A DNA stretch of 62,147 bases from assembly GCA_946479515.1 (NCBI GenBank), contig CAMLGF010000018.1:1-62147 (forward strand), read 5' to 3'. Positions within the stretch are counted from its first letter, which is position 1. The number at the start of each line of letters is the position of its first letter. Made by a program: the position numbers and the translations under genes. The notes beneath the pieces were generated by a model. That model did no database searches, had not been told where the DNA came from, and saw only the letters and a program-made list of their open reading frames with translations. Below are positions 14,428 through 22,311 of this stretch, in pieces. Source of the DNA: an uncultured Pseudomonadota bacterium. Lineage in GTDB: Bacteria; Pseudomonadota; Gammaproteobacteria; Steroidobacterales; Steroidobacteraceae.

Positions 14428-16962
14428 ATGAAAGCCATGCAATCCAAGCTTGTCCACTGGTTCGCCGCGGCCGTTGCGGTCGCCGCGCTCGCGGGCTGTT
14501 CGAGCGGTGGCGCGCCCACCGTCGAGAACCCGGTCACCGAGCTTCCCCCGGTCAGCGACTACACCGGTCCCGCCTCGGCCAACGGCGACGTGCAGGCCTT
14601 CCGCATCGAGCTGTGGGAGAAGATCAAGGGCAACAACCGCTGCGGCGCCTGTCACGGCGCCGGCGGCCAGACGCCGATGTTCGCGCGCAATGACGACGTG
14701 AACCTCGCCTACCAGGCCGCCAGCACGGTGGCCAACCTCACGCAGCCCGATCAGTCGCGCATGGTCGAGAAGGTGGCCGGTGGCCACAACTGCTGGCTGG
14801 CCTCGGCCGCGGCCTGCGGCGACACGCTCACCGTGTGGATTCGCAACTGGGCCGGCGCCAATGCCACCGGCGGCACGGAGATCCAGCTGCAGGCGCCGAC
14901 CATCAAGGAAGTGGGCGGCAGCAAGAGCTTCCCGGCGAGCTCGGCCTCGTTCGCTTCGTCCTCGCTGTACGCGCTGGTGCGCAACCAGGCCACGGCGAAT
15001 TGCGTCCGCTGCCATTCCTCGAGCTCGGCCACGCAACAGCAGCCGTTCTTCGCGGATGCCGACGTGGACGTGGCCTACGCCGCCATCAAGTCGAAGATCA
15101 ATCTCGACACGCCCGACCAGTCGCGCCTGGTGGTGCGCCTGCGCGACGAGTTCCACAATTGCTGGGGCAGCGCGGGTTGCGCGGCCAATGCGCAGACCAT
15201 GCTCGATGCGGTCACGGCCTTCGCCGACGGCATTCCGGTGACCGAGGTGAATCCCGACCTGCTCATCTCCAAGGGACTCACGCTGTACGACGGCACGGTG
15301 GCGGCCGGCGGCAATCGCTACGAAGCGGCGACGATCGCCAAGTACGAATTCAAGACGGGCATGGGCTCGATCGCCTACGACACCAGCGGCACCGAACCCG
15401 CGCTGAATCTCACGATCTCGGGAGACGTCACCTGGGTCGGCGGCTGGGGCATCAACGTGAAGATGGGCGGCAAGGCCCAGGGCACCGCGGCCCAGTCGAA
15501 GAAGCTCTCCGACATGATCAAGGCCACGGGCGAATTCACCATCGAAGCCTGGGCCAACAATGCCAACGTGGCGCAGGAAGACGCGTTCATCGTCAGCTAT
15601 TCGGCCGGCGCCATGGCGCGCAACGCCACGCTGGCGCAGCGCATGTACCAGTACGAGGGCTACACGCGCAGCGACCAGACCGGCGCCAACGGCAACCCGG
15701 TGCTGCTGACCAATGCGGCCGACATGGACGCGCAGGCGGCGCTGCAGCACGTGGTGATGACGTACAGCCCGGTCGAAGGCCGCCGGTTCTACGTCAACGG
15801 CGTGTTCACCGGTGACGACGACGCCCAGGGCGGCGGTTCGCTCGCCGACTGGGACGACACCTTCGCGCTGGTGCTCGGCAACGAGACGTCCACCAATCGC
15901 CAGTGGGAAGGCGTGCTGCGCATGGTGGCGATCCACAATCGCGCGCTGACGCCGTCGCAGATCCAGCAGAACTTCGAAGCCGGCGTCGGCGAGAAGTACT
16001 TCATGCTGTTCAGCGTCGCGCACCTGCTGCCGGACGTGCCGGAGCCCTACGTCATGCTCGAGGCCAGCCAGCTCGACAGCTACGGCATCCAGTTCACCAA
16101 GCCGACGTTCATCAGCCTCGCGCCGGGAGCCACGGTGAGCAACGTGCCGATCGCGGGCGTGCGCATCGGCGTCAACGGCCTCGAGGCGCATGCCGGCCAG
16201 GCCTACGTGCCGCTGAACGCCACGGTGGGTGGTTCCAGCTACACGGATGAAGGGCAGAAGCTCTCCGACGTGGGCACGGTCATTGGCCTGGAGAAGGGCG
16301 TGGTGGACGACCTGTTCTTCCTCTCCTTCGAGCGCATCGGCGCGCTGACGCATGCGGTGCCCGATCCGGTGGTGCCGCCGCCGGCCACGCCGGCGGACCT
16401 GCCCGCGGAATCCGACGTCGGCCTGCGCACCTTCGACGAGATCAATGCCACGCTGTCGCAGATCACGGGTGTTCCGCAGACGAACACGCGCATCCGCGCC
16501 ACCTACGATCTCGTCAAGCAGGCGCTGCCTGCCATCGAGAAGTTCGGCACCTTCGGGCCCTCGCAGCAGACGGCGCTCGCCCAGCTCGCGATGCAGTACT
16601 GCAACGTGATGGTGGACGACAACAGCCTGCGCGCGGCCTTCTTCGGCGGCCTCGACGGCTCGGGTACCGGCACGGCGGTGTTCGGCAGCGCCGGTTCGCC
16701 CAACACGGCCAACCGCGATCTGCTCATCAACGCGCTGGTCAACAAGGCGGTCGGCAGCGGCATGGCCTTCCAGGTCACCGCCACGCAGATCCGCGACGAG
16801 CTGCAGAACGGCACCACCGATCCGGACACCGCCTACGTCACCCCCGGCCTGATCAACCGCCTGGTCTCCGGCCCCACCGGCGCCAGCTCGTCGGGCGGAC
16901 GCACGGTCATGAAAGCGGCTTGCGGCGCTGTCCTCGGCAGCGGCGCGACGCTGATCCAGTAG
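14428..16962 (+). CDS. lipoprotein with two heme-c motifs and a LamG/concanavalin-like domain
   Basis: An 844-residue lipoprotein with lipobox AALAGCSS near residue 24. Two c-type heme motifs, CGACH (C72) and CVRCH (C192), sit in duplicated domains that both contain 'VDVAYAA'-like and 'PDQSRLV/M' segments, so the N-terminal third looks like a tandem repeat of one heme domain. Residues about 340-525 resemble a LamG/concanavalin-A-like jelly roll (TGEFTIEAWAN, QHVVMTYSPVEGRRFYVNGVF, ALVLGNE, GVLRMVAIHNRALTPSQI), a fold that binds carbohydrates or proteins. The C-terminal third is alpha-rich with Cys pairs. ATG at 14428 follows GAGGGAG. It lies in a run with the CXXCH gene before it and the Tat protein gene after it. 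Confidence 0.78.
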   Translation: MKAMQSKLVHWFAAAVAVAALAGCSSGGAPTVENPVTELPPVSDYTGPASANGDVQAFRIELWEKIKGNNRCGACHGAGGQTPMFARNDDVNLAYQAASTVANLTQPDQSRMVEKVAGGHNCWLASAAACGDTLTVWIRNWAGANATGGTEIQLQAPTIKEVGGSKSFPASSASFASSSLYALVRNQATANCVRCHSSSSATQQQPFFADADVDVAYAAIKSKINLDTPDQSRLVVRLRDEFHNCWGSAGCAANAQTMLDAVTAFADGIPVTEVNPDLLISKGLTLYDGTVAAGGNRYEAATIAKYEFKTGMGSIAYDTSGTEPALNLTISGDVTWVGGWGINVKMGGKAQGTAAQSKKLSDMIKATGEFTIEAWANNANVAQEDAFIVSYSAGAMARNATLAQRMYQYEGYTRSDQTGANGNPVLLTNAADMDAQAALQHVVMTYSPVEGRRFYVNGVFTGDDDAQGGGSLADWDDTFALVLGNETSTNRQWEGVLRMVAIHNRALTPSQIQQNFEAGVGEKYFMLFSVAHLLPDVPEPYVMLEASQLDSYGIQFTKPTFISLAPGATVSNVPIAGVRIGVNGLEAHAGQAYVPLNATVGGSSYTDEGQKLSDVGTVIGLEKGVVDDLFFLSFERIGALTHAVPDPVVPPPATPADLPAESDVGLRTFDEINATLSQITGVPQTNTRIRATYDLVKQALPAIEKFGTFGPSQQTALAQLAMQYCNVMVDDNSLRAAFFGGLDGSGTGTAVFGSAGSPNTANRDLLINALVNKAVGSGMAFQVTATQIRDELQNGTTDPDTAYVTPGLINRLVSGPTGASSSGGRTVMKAACGAVLGSGATLIQ

Positions 16963-16976
16963 ATAGGGAGAAGAGC

Positions 16977-18587
16977 ATGTACATCCTCAAGAAGAGCCCG
17001 CGTACCCTCGGACTCGACGAGCCCATCCGGCACGAGAGCCACAAGGCGCCGCGCACGCGCCGTGACTTCATCGCGCAGGGCCTGATGACCGGCCCCGCGG
17101 TGGTGACCGCCGGCTCGCTGCTCTCCCTGCTGCTCGGCCGCCGCGCCCATGCCGCCATGAGCCCGCCGCTGGAAAGCTACGCTTCCGACATCTGCAACAT
17201 CTCCGCGGGCGCCGGCAAGGTGCCGTTCATCTGCTTCGACCTCTCCGGCGGCGCCAACCTGCAGGGCTCGGAGATCCTCATCGGCCAGTCCGGGCGGCCG
17301 GACAATTTCCTCTCGACGCAGGGCTACGCCACGCTCGGACTGCCCGGCAACATGACGCCGAATTCCCCGAATGCGGCCAGCGGCACCAACAACTTCATCA
17401 ACAACGAGTTCGGCGCTCTGTGGCATTCCGACGGCGCCATTCTGCGCGGCATGCTGGCGTCGACCCAGCCGGCCACCCGCGCCAACACCAATGGTTTCGG
17501 CATCGCCGCGCGTTCGGAGAACGACACGGGCAACAACCCGCACAACCCGATGTACGGCATCAACCGCATCGGCGCCGACGGCCAGCTGCTCACGCTCATC
17601 GGCTCGCAGAACACCGACTCCGGCGGCAATTCCATGGCGCCGGCATCGCTCATGAATCCGGCGGCTCGCCCCACCAAGGTGGACCGCGCCAGCGACGTCA
17701 CCGGCCTGGTGGACACGGGCGAGCTCAGCAGCCTGTTCACGAATTCGGACGACGCCATCGCGGTGCTCGAATCGATGACGCGCCTGGGCCATCGCAAGAC
17801 CGACCTGATCGACCCGAAGCTCGCGACCGGAGCCGACGAGGCTGCCCTGAAACAACTCGTGAAGTGCGGCTACGTGAAGTCCACGTATCTCGCCGACCGG
17901 TTCCGCACGCCCTCGGCGCTCAATCCCGACCTGGACCCCGACATCAAAGGGCCGGCCGGGATCTTCACCGATGCCGAGTACGACTCGGATGGCGAATTCC
18001 GCAAGACCGCGGCCATCATGAAGATGGTCATCAATGGCTACGCAGGTGCCGGCACCATCACCATGGGCGGCTACGACTATCACGGCCAGGGCCGCAATAC
18101 CGGCGAGACGCGCAACTTCCGCGCCGGCCGCTGCATCGGCGCCTGCCTGGAATACGCGCGGCGCGTGAACAAGCCGCTCATGATCTACGTGTTCTCCGAC
18201 GGCGCGCTCTCGGCCAACGGCGTGGTCAACAACTCGGTCGATGGCCGGGGCAAGCTCGACTGGGCTTCCGACAACCAGTCGACCGCGGCGTCCTTCGTGC
18301 TGGTGCATCGGCCGCTGGGGCGCGTCGCGTTCCGCGATCCGAATCGCCTGCAGATCGGCTCCATGAGCGCCGGCGGCGCCGTGGTCACCACCTCCAGTCC
18401 GGCGGCCAACGCGGTCAATCTGCTGGTGGAGACCGTGCTGCTCAACTACATGGCGCTGCATGGCGAAGAGGGCAATTTCGATCAGCCGGCGTTCTTCCCG
18501 CGTCACGGGCTGGGCGGCACCGCGGCGCGCGACGCGCTGACCATGTTCGCACCGGTCTGCAGCGGCACGATTTCGTCCCCGGTCTGA
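16977..18587 (+). CDS. Tat-exported DUF1501-like protein
   Basis: A 536-residue protein with a twin-arginine signal: TRRDFI at residues 27-32, then a hydrophobic stretch (GPAVVTAGSLLSLLLG) and AHA. Tat export implies folding in the cytoplasm. The mature region resembles DUF1501 / sulfatase-like proteins common in planctomycetes, with ICFDLSGGANLQGSEI near the N-terminus, and GGYDYHGQGR and YVFSDGALSANG further on. No catalytic formylglycine motif was recognised. DUF1501 proteins often pair with cytochrome-c-domain DUF proteins, as here. ATG at 16977 follows AGGGAGAAG, 14 bases after the LamG gene. A 13-bp hairpin follows the gene. Confidence 0.75.
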   Translation: MYILKKSPRTLGLDEPIRHESHKAPRTRRDFIAQGLMTGPAVVTAGSLLSLLLGRRAHAAMSPPLESYASDICNISAGAGKVPFICFDLSGGANLQGSEILIGQSGRPDNFLSTQGYATLGLPGNMTPNSPNAASGTNNFINNEFGALWHSDGAILRGMLASTQPATRANTNGFGIAARSENDTGNNPHNPMYGINRIGADGQLLTLIGSQNTDSGGNSMAPASLMNPAARPTKVDRASDVTGLVDTGELSSLFTNSDDAIAVLESMTRLGHRKTDLIDPKLATGADEAALKQLVKCGYVKSTYLADRFRTPSALNPDLDPDIKGPAGIFTDAEYDSDGEFRKTAAIMKMVINGYAGAGTITMGGYDYHGQGRNTGETRNFRAGRCIGACLEYARRVNKPLMIYVFSDGALSANGVVNNSVDGRGKLDWASDNQSTAASFVLVHRPLGRVAFRDPNRLQIGSMSAGGAVVTTSSPAANAVNLLVETVLLNYMALHGEEGNFDQPAFFPRHGLGGTAARDALTMFAPVCSGTISSPV

Positions 18588-18880
18588 ACGCGCTCGCACC
18601 GGGGCCTGCCCCGCGCGCTCGCAAAGCTCCGACACGCGTCCGTGAAGCCCAAGGCTTCACGGACGTGGTCGTTTCAGGAGAGGGCATGTCGCCGCTTGCC
18701 GACGAGTTCTCCAAGGCCTGCGGTACCGTCTGAAGGATGAAAGATTCATGTCGCAAAGCCGGCCGTGTTTCGTTGACATTGTTAAGTCGGCTATGCGAGG
18801 GTTTCCCGCGTCGCTCGCCCCTGTCAGACCGAGTTGAATCAATCGTGTACGCCCGTTTGTTAGTCGCTCACAAGGCAGTC
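18588..18880 (+). promoter_or_regulatory. 293-base gap with a TTGACA element upstream of the thioredoxin-to-TPR run
   Basis: Besides the hairpin, this stretch has a consensus -35 TTGACA at 18773-18778. The only -10-like sequence is TATGCG at 18793, giving a short 14-base spacing. It may be the promoter of the downstream run, which starts with the thioredoxin gene at 18881. No ORF of good coding quality was seen here. Confidence 0.3.
18637..18665. terminator. 13-bp perfect hairpin after the DUF1501-like gene
   Basis: A perfect 13-bp stem (18637-18649 with 18653-18665) with a 3-base CAA loop. There is no T-run after it on the plus strand. It lies in the 293-base gap between the DUF1501-like gene and the second thioredoxin gene. 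It could be a transcription pause or attenuator, an RNA-processing site, or an mRNA-stabilising 3' end. Confidence 0.5.
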
Positions 18881-19399
18881 ATGCACGCGCGTTTTGCTGC
18901 GGCTGCGCTCGTGGCCGTGCTGCTGCTGGCGGCGGGCCTGGCGCGCACCGCCGTGGCCGCCGAGAAACACGATCTGCTCGGCCGGCCGGCGCCCGACCTG
19001 GTCGCCCGCGGCCTCGACGGCCAAAACGTGCGCATCTCCGAATTCCGCGGCCAGGTGGTGGTAGTTAGCTTCTGGAGCGGCGCCTGCAACACCTGCCGCG
19101 CGCAGCTCGAGGCGCTCGACCGCATCGCCGCCACGTACGGCAGCGCCGGCCTGGCGGTCATCGGCGTGAACCTCGACGACAACGTGCCGCGCGCGGAGAA
19201 GTTCGCGCGCGCCCAGGCTGTCGGTTTCCCGCTGCTCATTTCCACGGGCAAGAACACTGGTCGCGATTTCGCGGTCGACCGACTGCCCATGGTCCTGTTC
19301 CTCGATCGCACCGGCGTGCTGCGCGCGGCGCATCGCGAATTCAAGTCCCGTGACGAAGCCCAGTACGTGCGCGAGCTGCGCACCCTCCTCGACGAATAG
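18881..19399 (+). CDS. thioredoxin-fold periplasmic redoxin (CNTC active site)
   Basis: A 172-residue exported AhpC/TSA-Redoxin family protein. The ATG at 18881 opens a signal peptide (ALVAVLLLAAGLARTAVAA); an upstream GTG at 18845 would add 12 residues. The domain shows RPAPDLVARGLDGQNVRISEFRGQVVVVSFWSG, active-site CNTC instead of CGPC, VIGVNLDD, and the cis-Pro region DRLPMVLFLDRTGV. Substituting GP by NT between the two Cys should shift the redox potential relative to the WCGPC protein at 8.1-8.6 kb. It lies 23 bases upstream of the coiled-coil protein gene and probably starts the second segment of the rightward arm. Confidence 0.82.
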   Translation: MHARFAAAALVAVLLLAAGLARTAVAAEKHDLLGRPAPDLVARGLDGQNVRISEFRGQVVVVSFWSGACNTCRAQLEALDRIAATYGSAGLAVIGVNLDDNVPRAEKFARAQAVGFPLLISTGKNTGRDFAVDRLPMVLFLDRTGVLRAAHREFKSRDEAQYVRELRTLLDE

Positions 19400-19422
19400 T
19401 CGTATCCCGACGAGCCATCGCC

Positions 19423-20130
19423 ATGATCATCACCACCAAATCACTGCGTAACGTCCTGCTGGCGCTGGCCGCGAGCCTGAGCCTCACCGCGTTGCCGGTT
19501 CTCTCCCAGGAACAGCAACCCGCCGCCATGTTGGACGCGCAGCCCGGCGAAGCACCGGCGGCCGACGCTCCGGCCGATTCGCCGACGGATGCCACGGCGG
19601 GCGTGGCGCCGGCCGATTCCACGGTGACGGCCGATTCCCCGGCGGCGGAAGTCGCGCCGGATTCCGCCGAGCCCCCCGCGGATACCCGCGCGCTCGACGA
19701 GACCGTGCAGGATCTCAAGAAGGACGTGGTCGATCTCAATCGCGAGCTGTTCGTGCTGGAAGAGGAACTGCTGTTCCCCGCCAATACGCAGGTGGCGGTG
19801 TTCGTCTCCATGGACGTGGGCGAGTTCTTCGCGCTCGATTCGCTGACGCTCAAGATCGACAACAAGGAAGTGGCCAACTACCTGTACACGCCCCGCGAGG
19901 CCGAAGCGCTGCTCAAGGGCGGCGTGCACCGCGTGTATCTCGGCAACCTGAAGGTGGGCGAGCATCAGCTGGTCGCCTTCTTCGCCGGCAAGGGTCCGAA
20001 CGATCGCGACTACAAGCGTGGCGCCAACATCAAGTTCGAGAAGGGCGTGGGCGCCAAGTATCTCGAACTCAAGATCACCGACCGCCAGCGCAAGGCGCAG
20101 CCCGAGTTCGCCATCAAGGACTGGGAATAA
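19423..20130 (+). CDS. exported coiled-coil protein with PEGA-like beta domain
   Basis: A 235-residue protein I do not recognise by name. It has a signal peptide (residues 1-28), an acidic Ala/Pro/Asp-rich segment (about 33-90) with repeated AADSP/PADSP words, a short predicted coiled coil (ALDETVQDLKKDVVDLNRELFVLEEEL), then a C-terminal beta-sandwich-like domain (VFVSMDVGEFFALDSLTLKIDNKEV, YLGNLKVGEHQLVAFFAGKG, KYLELKITD) reminiscent of PEGA-like domains. It is likely periplasmic. Position 15 bases before the TPR gene suggests it belongs to the ExbBD/AgmX-type complex. It may be a GltF-like accessory, but that is only positional inference. Confidence 0.7.
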   Translation: MIITTKSLRNVLLALAASLSLTALPVLSQEQQPAAMLDAQPGEAPAADAPADSPTDATAGVAPADSTVTADSPAAEVAPDSAEPPADTRALDETVQDLKKDVVDLNRELFVLEEELLFPANTQVAVFVSMDVGEFFALDSLTLKIDNKEVANYLYTPREAEALLKGGVHRVYLGNLKVGEHQLVAFFAGKGPNDRDYKRGANIKFEKGVGAKYLELKITDRQRKAQPEFAIKDWE

Positions 20131-20145
20131 GCGGGGCCGGCGCGC

Positions 20146-22311
20146 ATGTTGAAGCGGACGCGAATCGCCTTCGCCGTGAGCGCCGCGCTGGCGCTGACGC
20201 CGGTGCTCTGTTCGACCGCGTGGGCCGCGAAAAAGGAAGTGGACAAGCTGTCGCCCACGGTGGTGCGCGACCTGCACTTCGGCGACGCACTCTTCTATTA
20301 CTACCAGGGCGAGGACTTCGAGGCGATCACCCGCCTGCAGGCCTACCGCCAGTGGAACCGCATGCCGCATCACGACGCGGAAGTGGACCTGCTGCTCGGC
20401 GGCCTGTACCTGTCGCTCGGCCTGCACAACGAGGCCGGTGAGCGCTTCGAAACGCTGCTCACGCAATCCGTGCCGGAGGGCGTGCGCAATCGCGCCTGGT
20501 TCTACCTGGGCAAGATCTGGTACGCGCGCGGTTATCTCGACCGCGCGGAACGCGCCATCAACGAGGTGCGCGGGCGTCTCACGCCGGACCTGGAGGCCGA
20601 GCGCCTGCATCTGCTCTCCAACATCCTCATGCGCCAGCAGCGCTTCGACGAGGCCATCGCGCTGCTGAATTCGTGGCAGGGACGCAAGGATCAATCCGAC
20701 TGGCTCGCCTATGCCCAGTACAACCTGGGAGTCGCACTGGTACGCAAGGGGCTGGTCAGCGAGGCGGACCCCTTCCTGACCAGCGTGGGCACGCTCGAGT
20801 CCGGGCGGCGCGAGCTGCGCTCGCTCAAGGACCGCGCCAATCTCGCGCTGGGCTACGCCTATCTGCAGAACAATCAGCCCGACCTGGCCAAGCCGGCACT
20901 GGAGCGCGTGCGGCTAGACGGACCGTTCTCGAACAAGGCGCTGCTCGGTGTCGGCTGGGCCGATGCCGCCGCGGGGCAGTTCCAGGAGGCGCTCACGCCC
21001 TGGATGGAACTGCGCGATCGCAACCTGCTCGACTCCGCGGTGCAGGAAGCGTATCTCGCGATTCCGTACGCCTTCGCCAAGCTCAACGCCAACGCGCAGG
21101 CGGCCGAGAACTACGAGCTGGCGATCCGCTCCTTCGACAGCGAGACCACGAACATCGATGCGTCCATCGCCGAGATCGACGATGGCACCATGCTCGACAA
21201 GCTGCTCAAGCGCGACGCCAACGACCACTACGGCTGGTTCTGGCAGCTCAAGGAAGTGCCGAACGCACCCGAGTCGCGCTACCTCTATCACCTGCTCGCC
21301 GGCCACGACTTCCAGGAAGGCCTGAAGAACTATCGCGACCTGGCCTTCCTCGGCAGCACGCTCGCAAAATGGCAGGACAGCGTGGTCGCGTTCGACGACA
21401 TGATCGCCACGCGCAATCGCGCCTATGCCGAGCGTGTTCCGCAGGCCGATGCCGTGCTGTCCTCGGGCCGTCTCGATCAATATGGCGCGGAACGCGCCAC
21501 GGCCGGCGGGCGGCTCGACCAGGTCGAGAGCTCGCAGGACGTCGCCGCGCTCGGCACGGCCGAGGAGCGCGACCAATGGGCGCGCATCCTGCGGCTCGAA
21601 GCCGCACTGCTGACCGCGCCCGACGACGAAGAGACCAACGTGATCCGCGAGAAGACCCGTCTCGCCAAGGGCGTGCTGTACTGGCGGCTCGCCGAATCGT
21701 TCAAGGCGCGCGTCTGGAACGAGCGGCGCACGCTCAAGGACCTGGACCAGGCCCTGCGCGAAGCGCAGGCGCGCTGGGTGCGCGTCGAGAAGGCGCGCGG
21801 CGCCATGCCCAACAACACCGGCCAGTTCGCCGCGCGCGTGGCCGCGCTGCGCGCGCGTCTCGACGCCTCGCAGCAACGGCTGGCCGGCGTGGCGAAGATG
21901 CAGAACGGGCTGCTCGAAGGGCTCGCCCGCAACGAGCTCGAGCAGCAGAAAGAGCGCATCGGCACTTATCAGATCCAGGCGCGTTTCGCACTGGCATCCA
22001 TATACGATCGCGCCGCCCTCGGCGGCGGCACGGTGACCACGCCCAAGGAAGGTGCCGCCGAATCGCAGGGCGAACTCGAAGTGGTGCCGGAAGGGGCTGC
22101 CGACAGCGCGCCCGTCGAAGAAACCCCGGCGCCGCTCGACGGCGCGGCCCCGCCGCCGCCGGCGTCTCCGGATCCGGCACCCGGCGATTCCGCGCCGCTG
22201 CCGGACACCGCGCCGGGCGCCGAGCCGCGGCCGGACAATGAAACCCTCGAGCCCGGCGTCGATACCTCCGCTCCGCCGCCGCAGGCGCTGAACGATGGAG
22301 CGGCGCCGTGA
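20146..22311 (+). CDS. exported TPR-like repeat protein with LEPGV motif tail
   Basis: A 721-residue exported protein. Its signal peptide (residues 1-28) ends STAWAA. Residues about 40-420 form TPR-like helical pairs: EVDLLLGGLYLSLGLHNEAGERFE, NRAWFYLGKIWYARGYLDRAERAI, AERLHLLSNILMRQQRFDEAIALL, AQYNLGVALVRKGLVSEADPFL. Residues about 420-625 are alpha-helical and Arg/Glu/Gln-rich, likely coiled coil. The last 80 residues are a Pro/Ala/Glu linker containing LEPGVDTSAP (701-710), a motif repeated in the protein at 25804. TPR proteins of this size occur in Glt-type gliding clusters. Its stop overlaps the next start by four bases (GTGA). Confidence 0.8.
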   Translation: MLKRTRIAFAVSAALALTPVLCSTAWAAKKEVDKLSPTVVRDLHFGDALFYYYQGEDFEAITRLQAYRQWNRMPHHDAEVDLLLGGLYLSLGLHNEAGERFETLLTQSVPEGVRNRAWFYLGKIWYARGYLDRAERAINEVRGRLTPDLEAERLHLLSNILMRQQRFDEAIALLNSWQGRKDQSDWLAYAQYNLGVALVRKGLVSEADPFLTSVGTLESGRRELRSLKDRANLALGYAYLQNNQPDLAKPALERVRLDGPFSNKALLGVGWADAAAGQFQEALTPWMELRDRNLLDSAVQEAYLAIPYAFAKLNANAQAAENYELAIRSFDSETTNIDASIAEIDDGTMLDKLLKRDANDHYGWFWQLKEVPNAPESRYLYHLLAGHDFQEGLKNYRDLAFLGSTLAKWQDSVVAFDDMIATRNRAYAERVPQADAVLSSGRLDQYGAERATAGGRLDQVESSQDVAALGTAEERDQWARILRLEAALLTAPDDEETNVIREKTRLAKGVLYWRLAESFKARVWNERRTLKDLDQALREAQARWVRVEKARGAMPNNTGQFAARVAALRARLDASQQRLAGVAKMQNGLLEGLARNELEQQKERIGTYQIQARFALASIYDRAALGGGTVTTPKEGAAESQGELEVVPEGAADSAPVEETPAPLDGAAPPPPASPDPAPGDSAPLPDTAPGAEPRPDNETLEPGVDTSAPPPQALNDGAAP

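Noticed and set aside
14362..16353. Long minus-strand ORF opposite the LamG/heme lipoprotein gene
   Set aside because: Arg/His/Gly/Ala-rich composition, no domain, and it is fully antisense to a gene with clear motifs; a GC-rich shadow.
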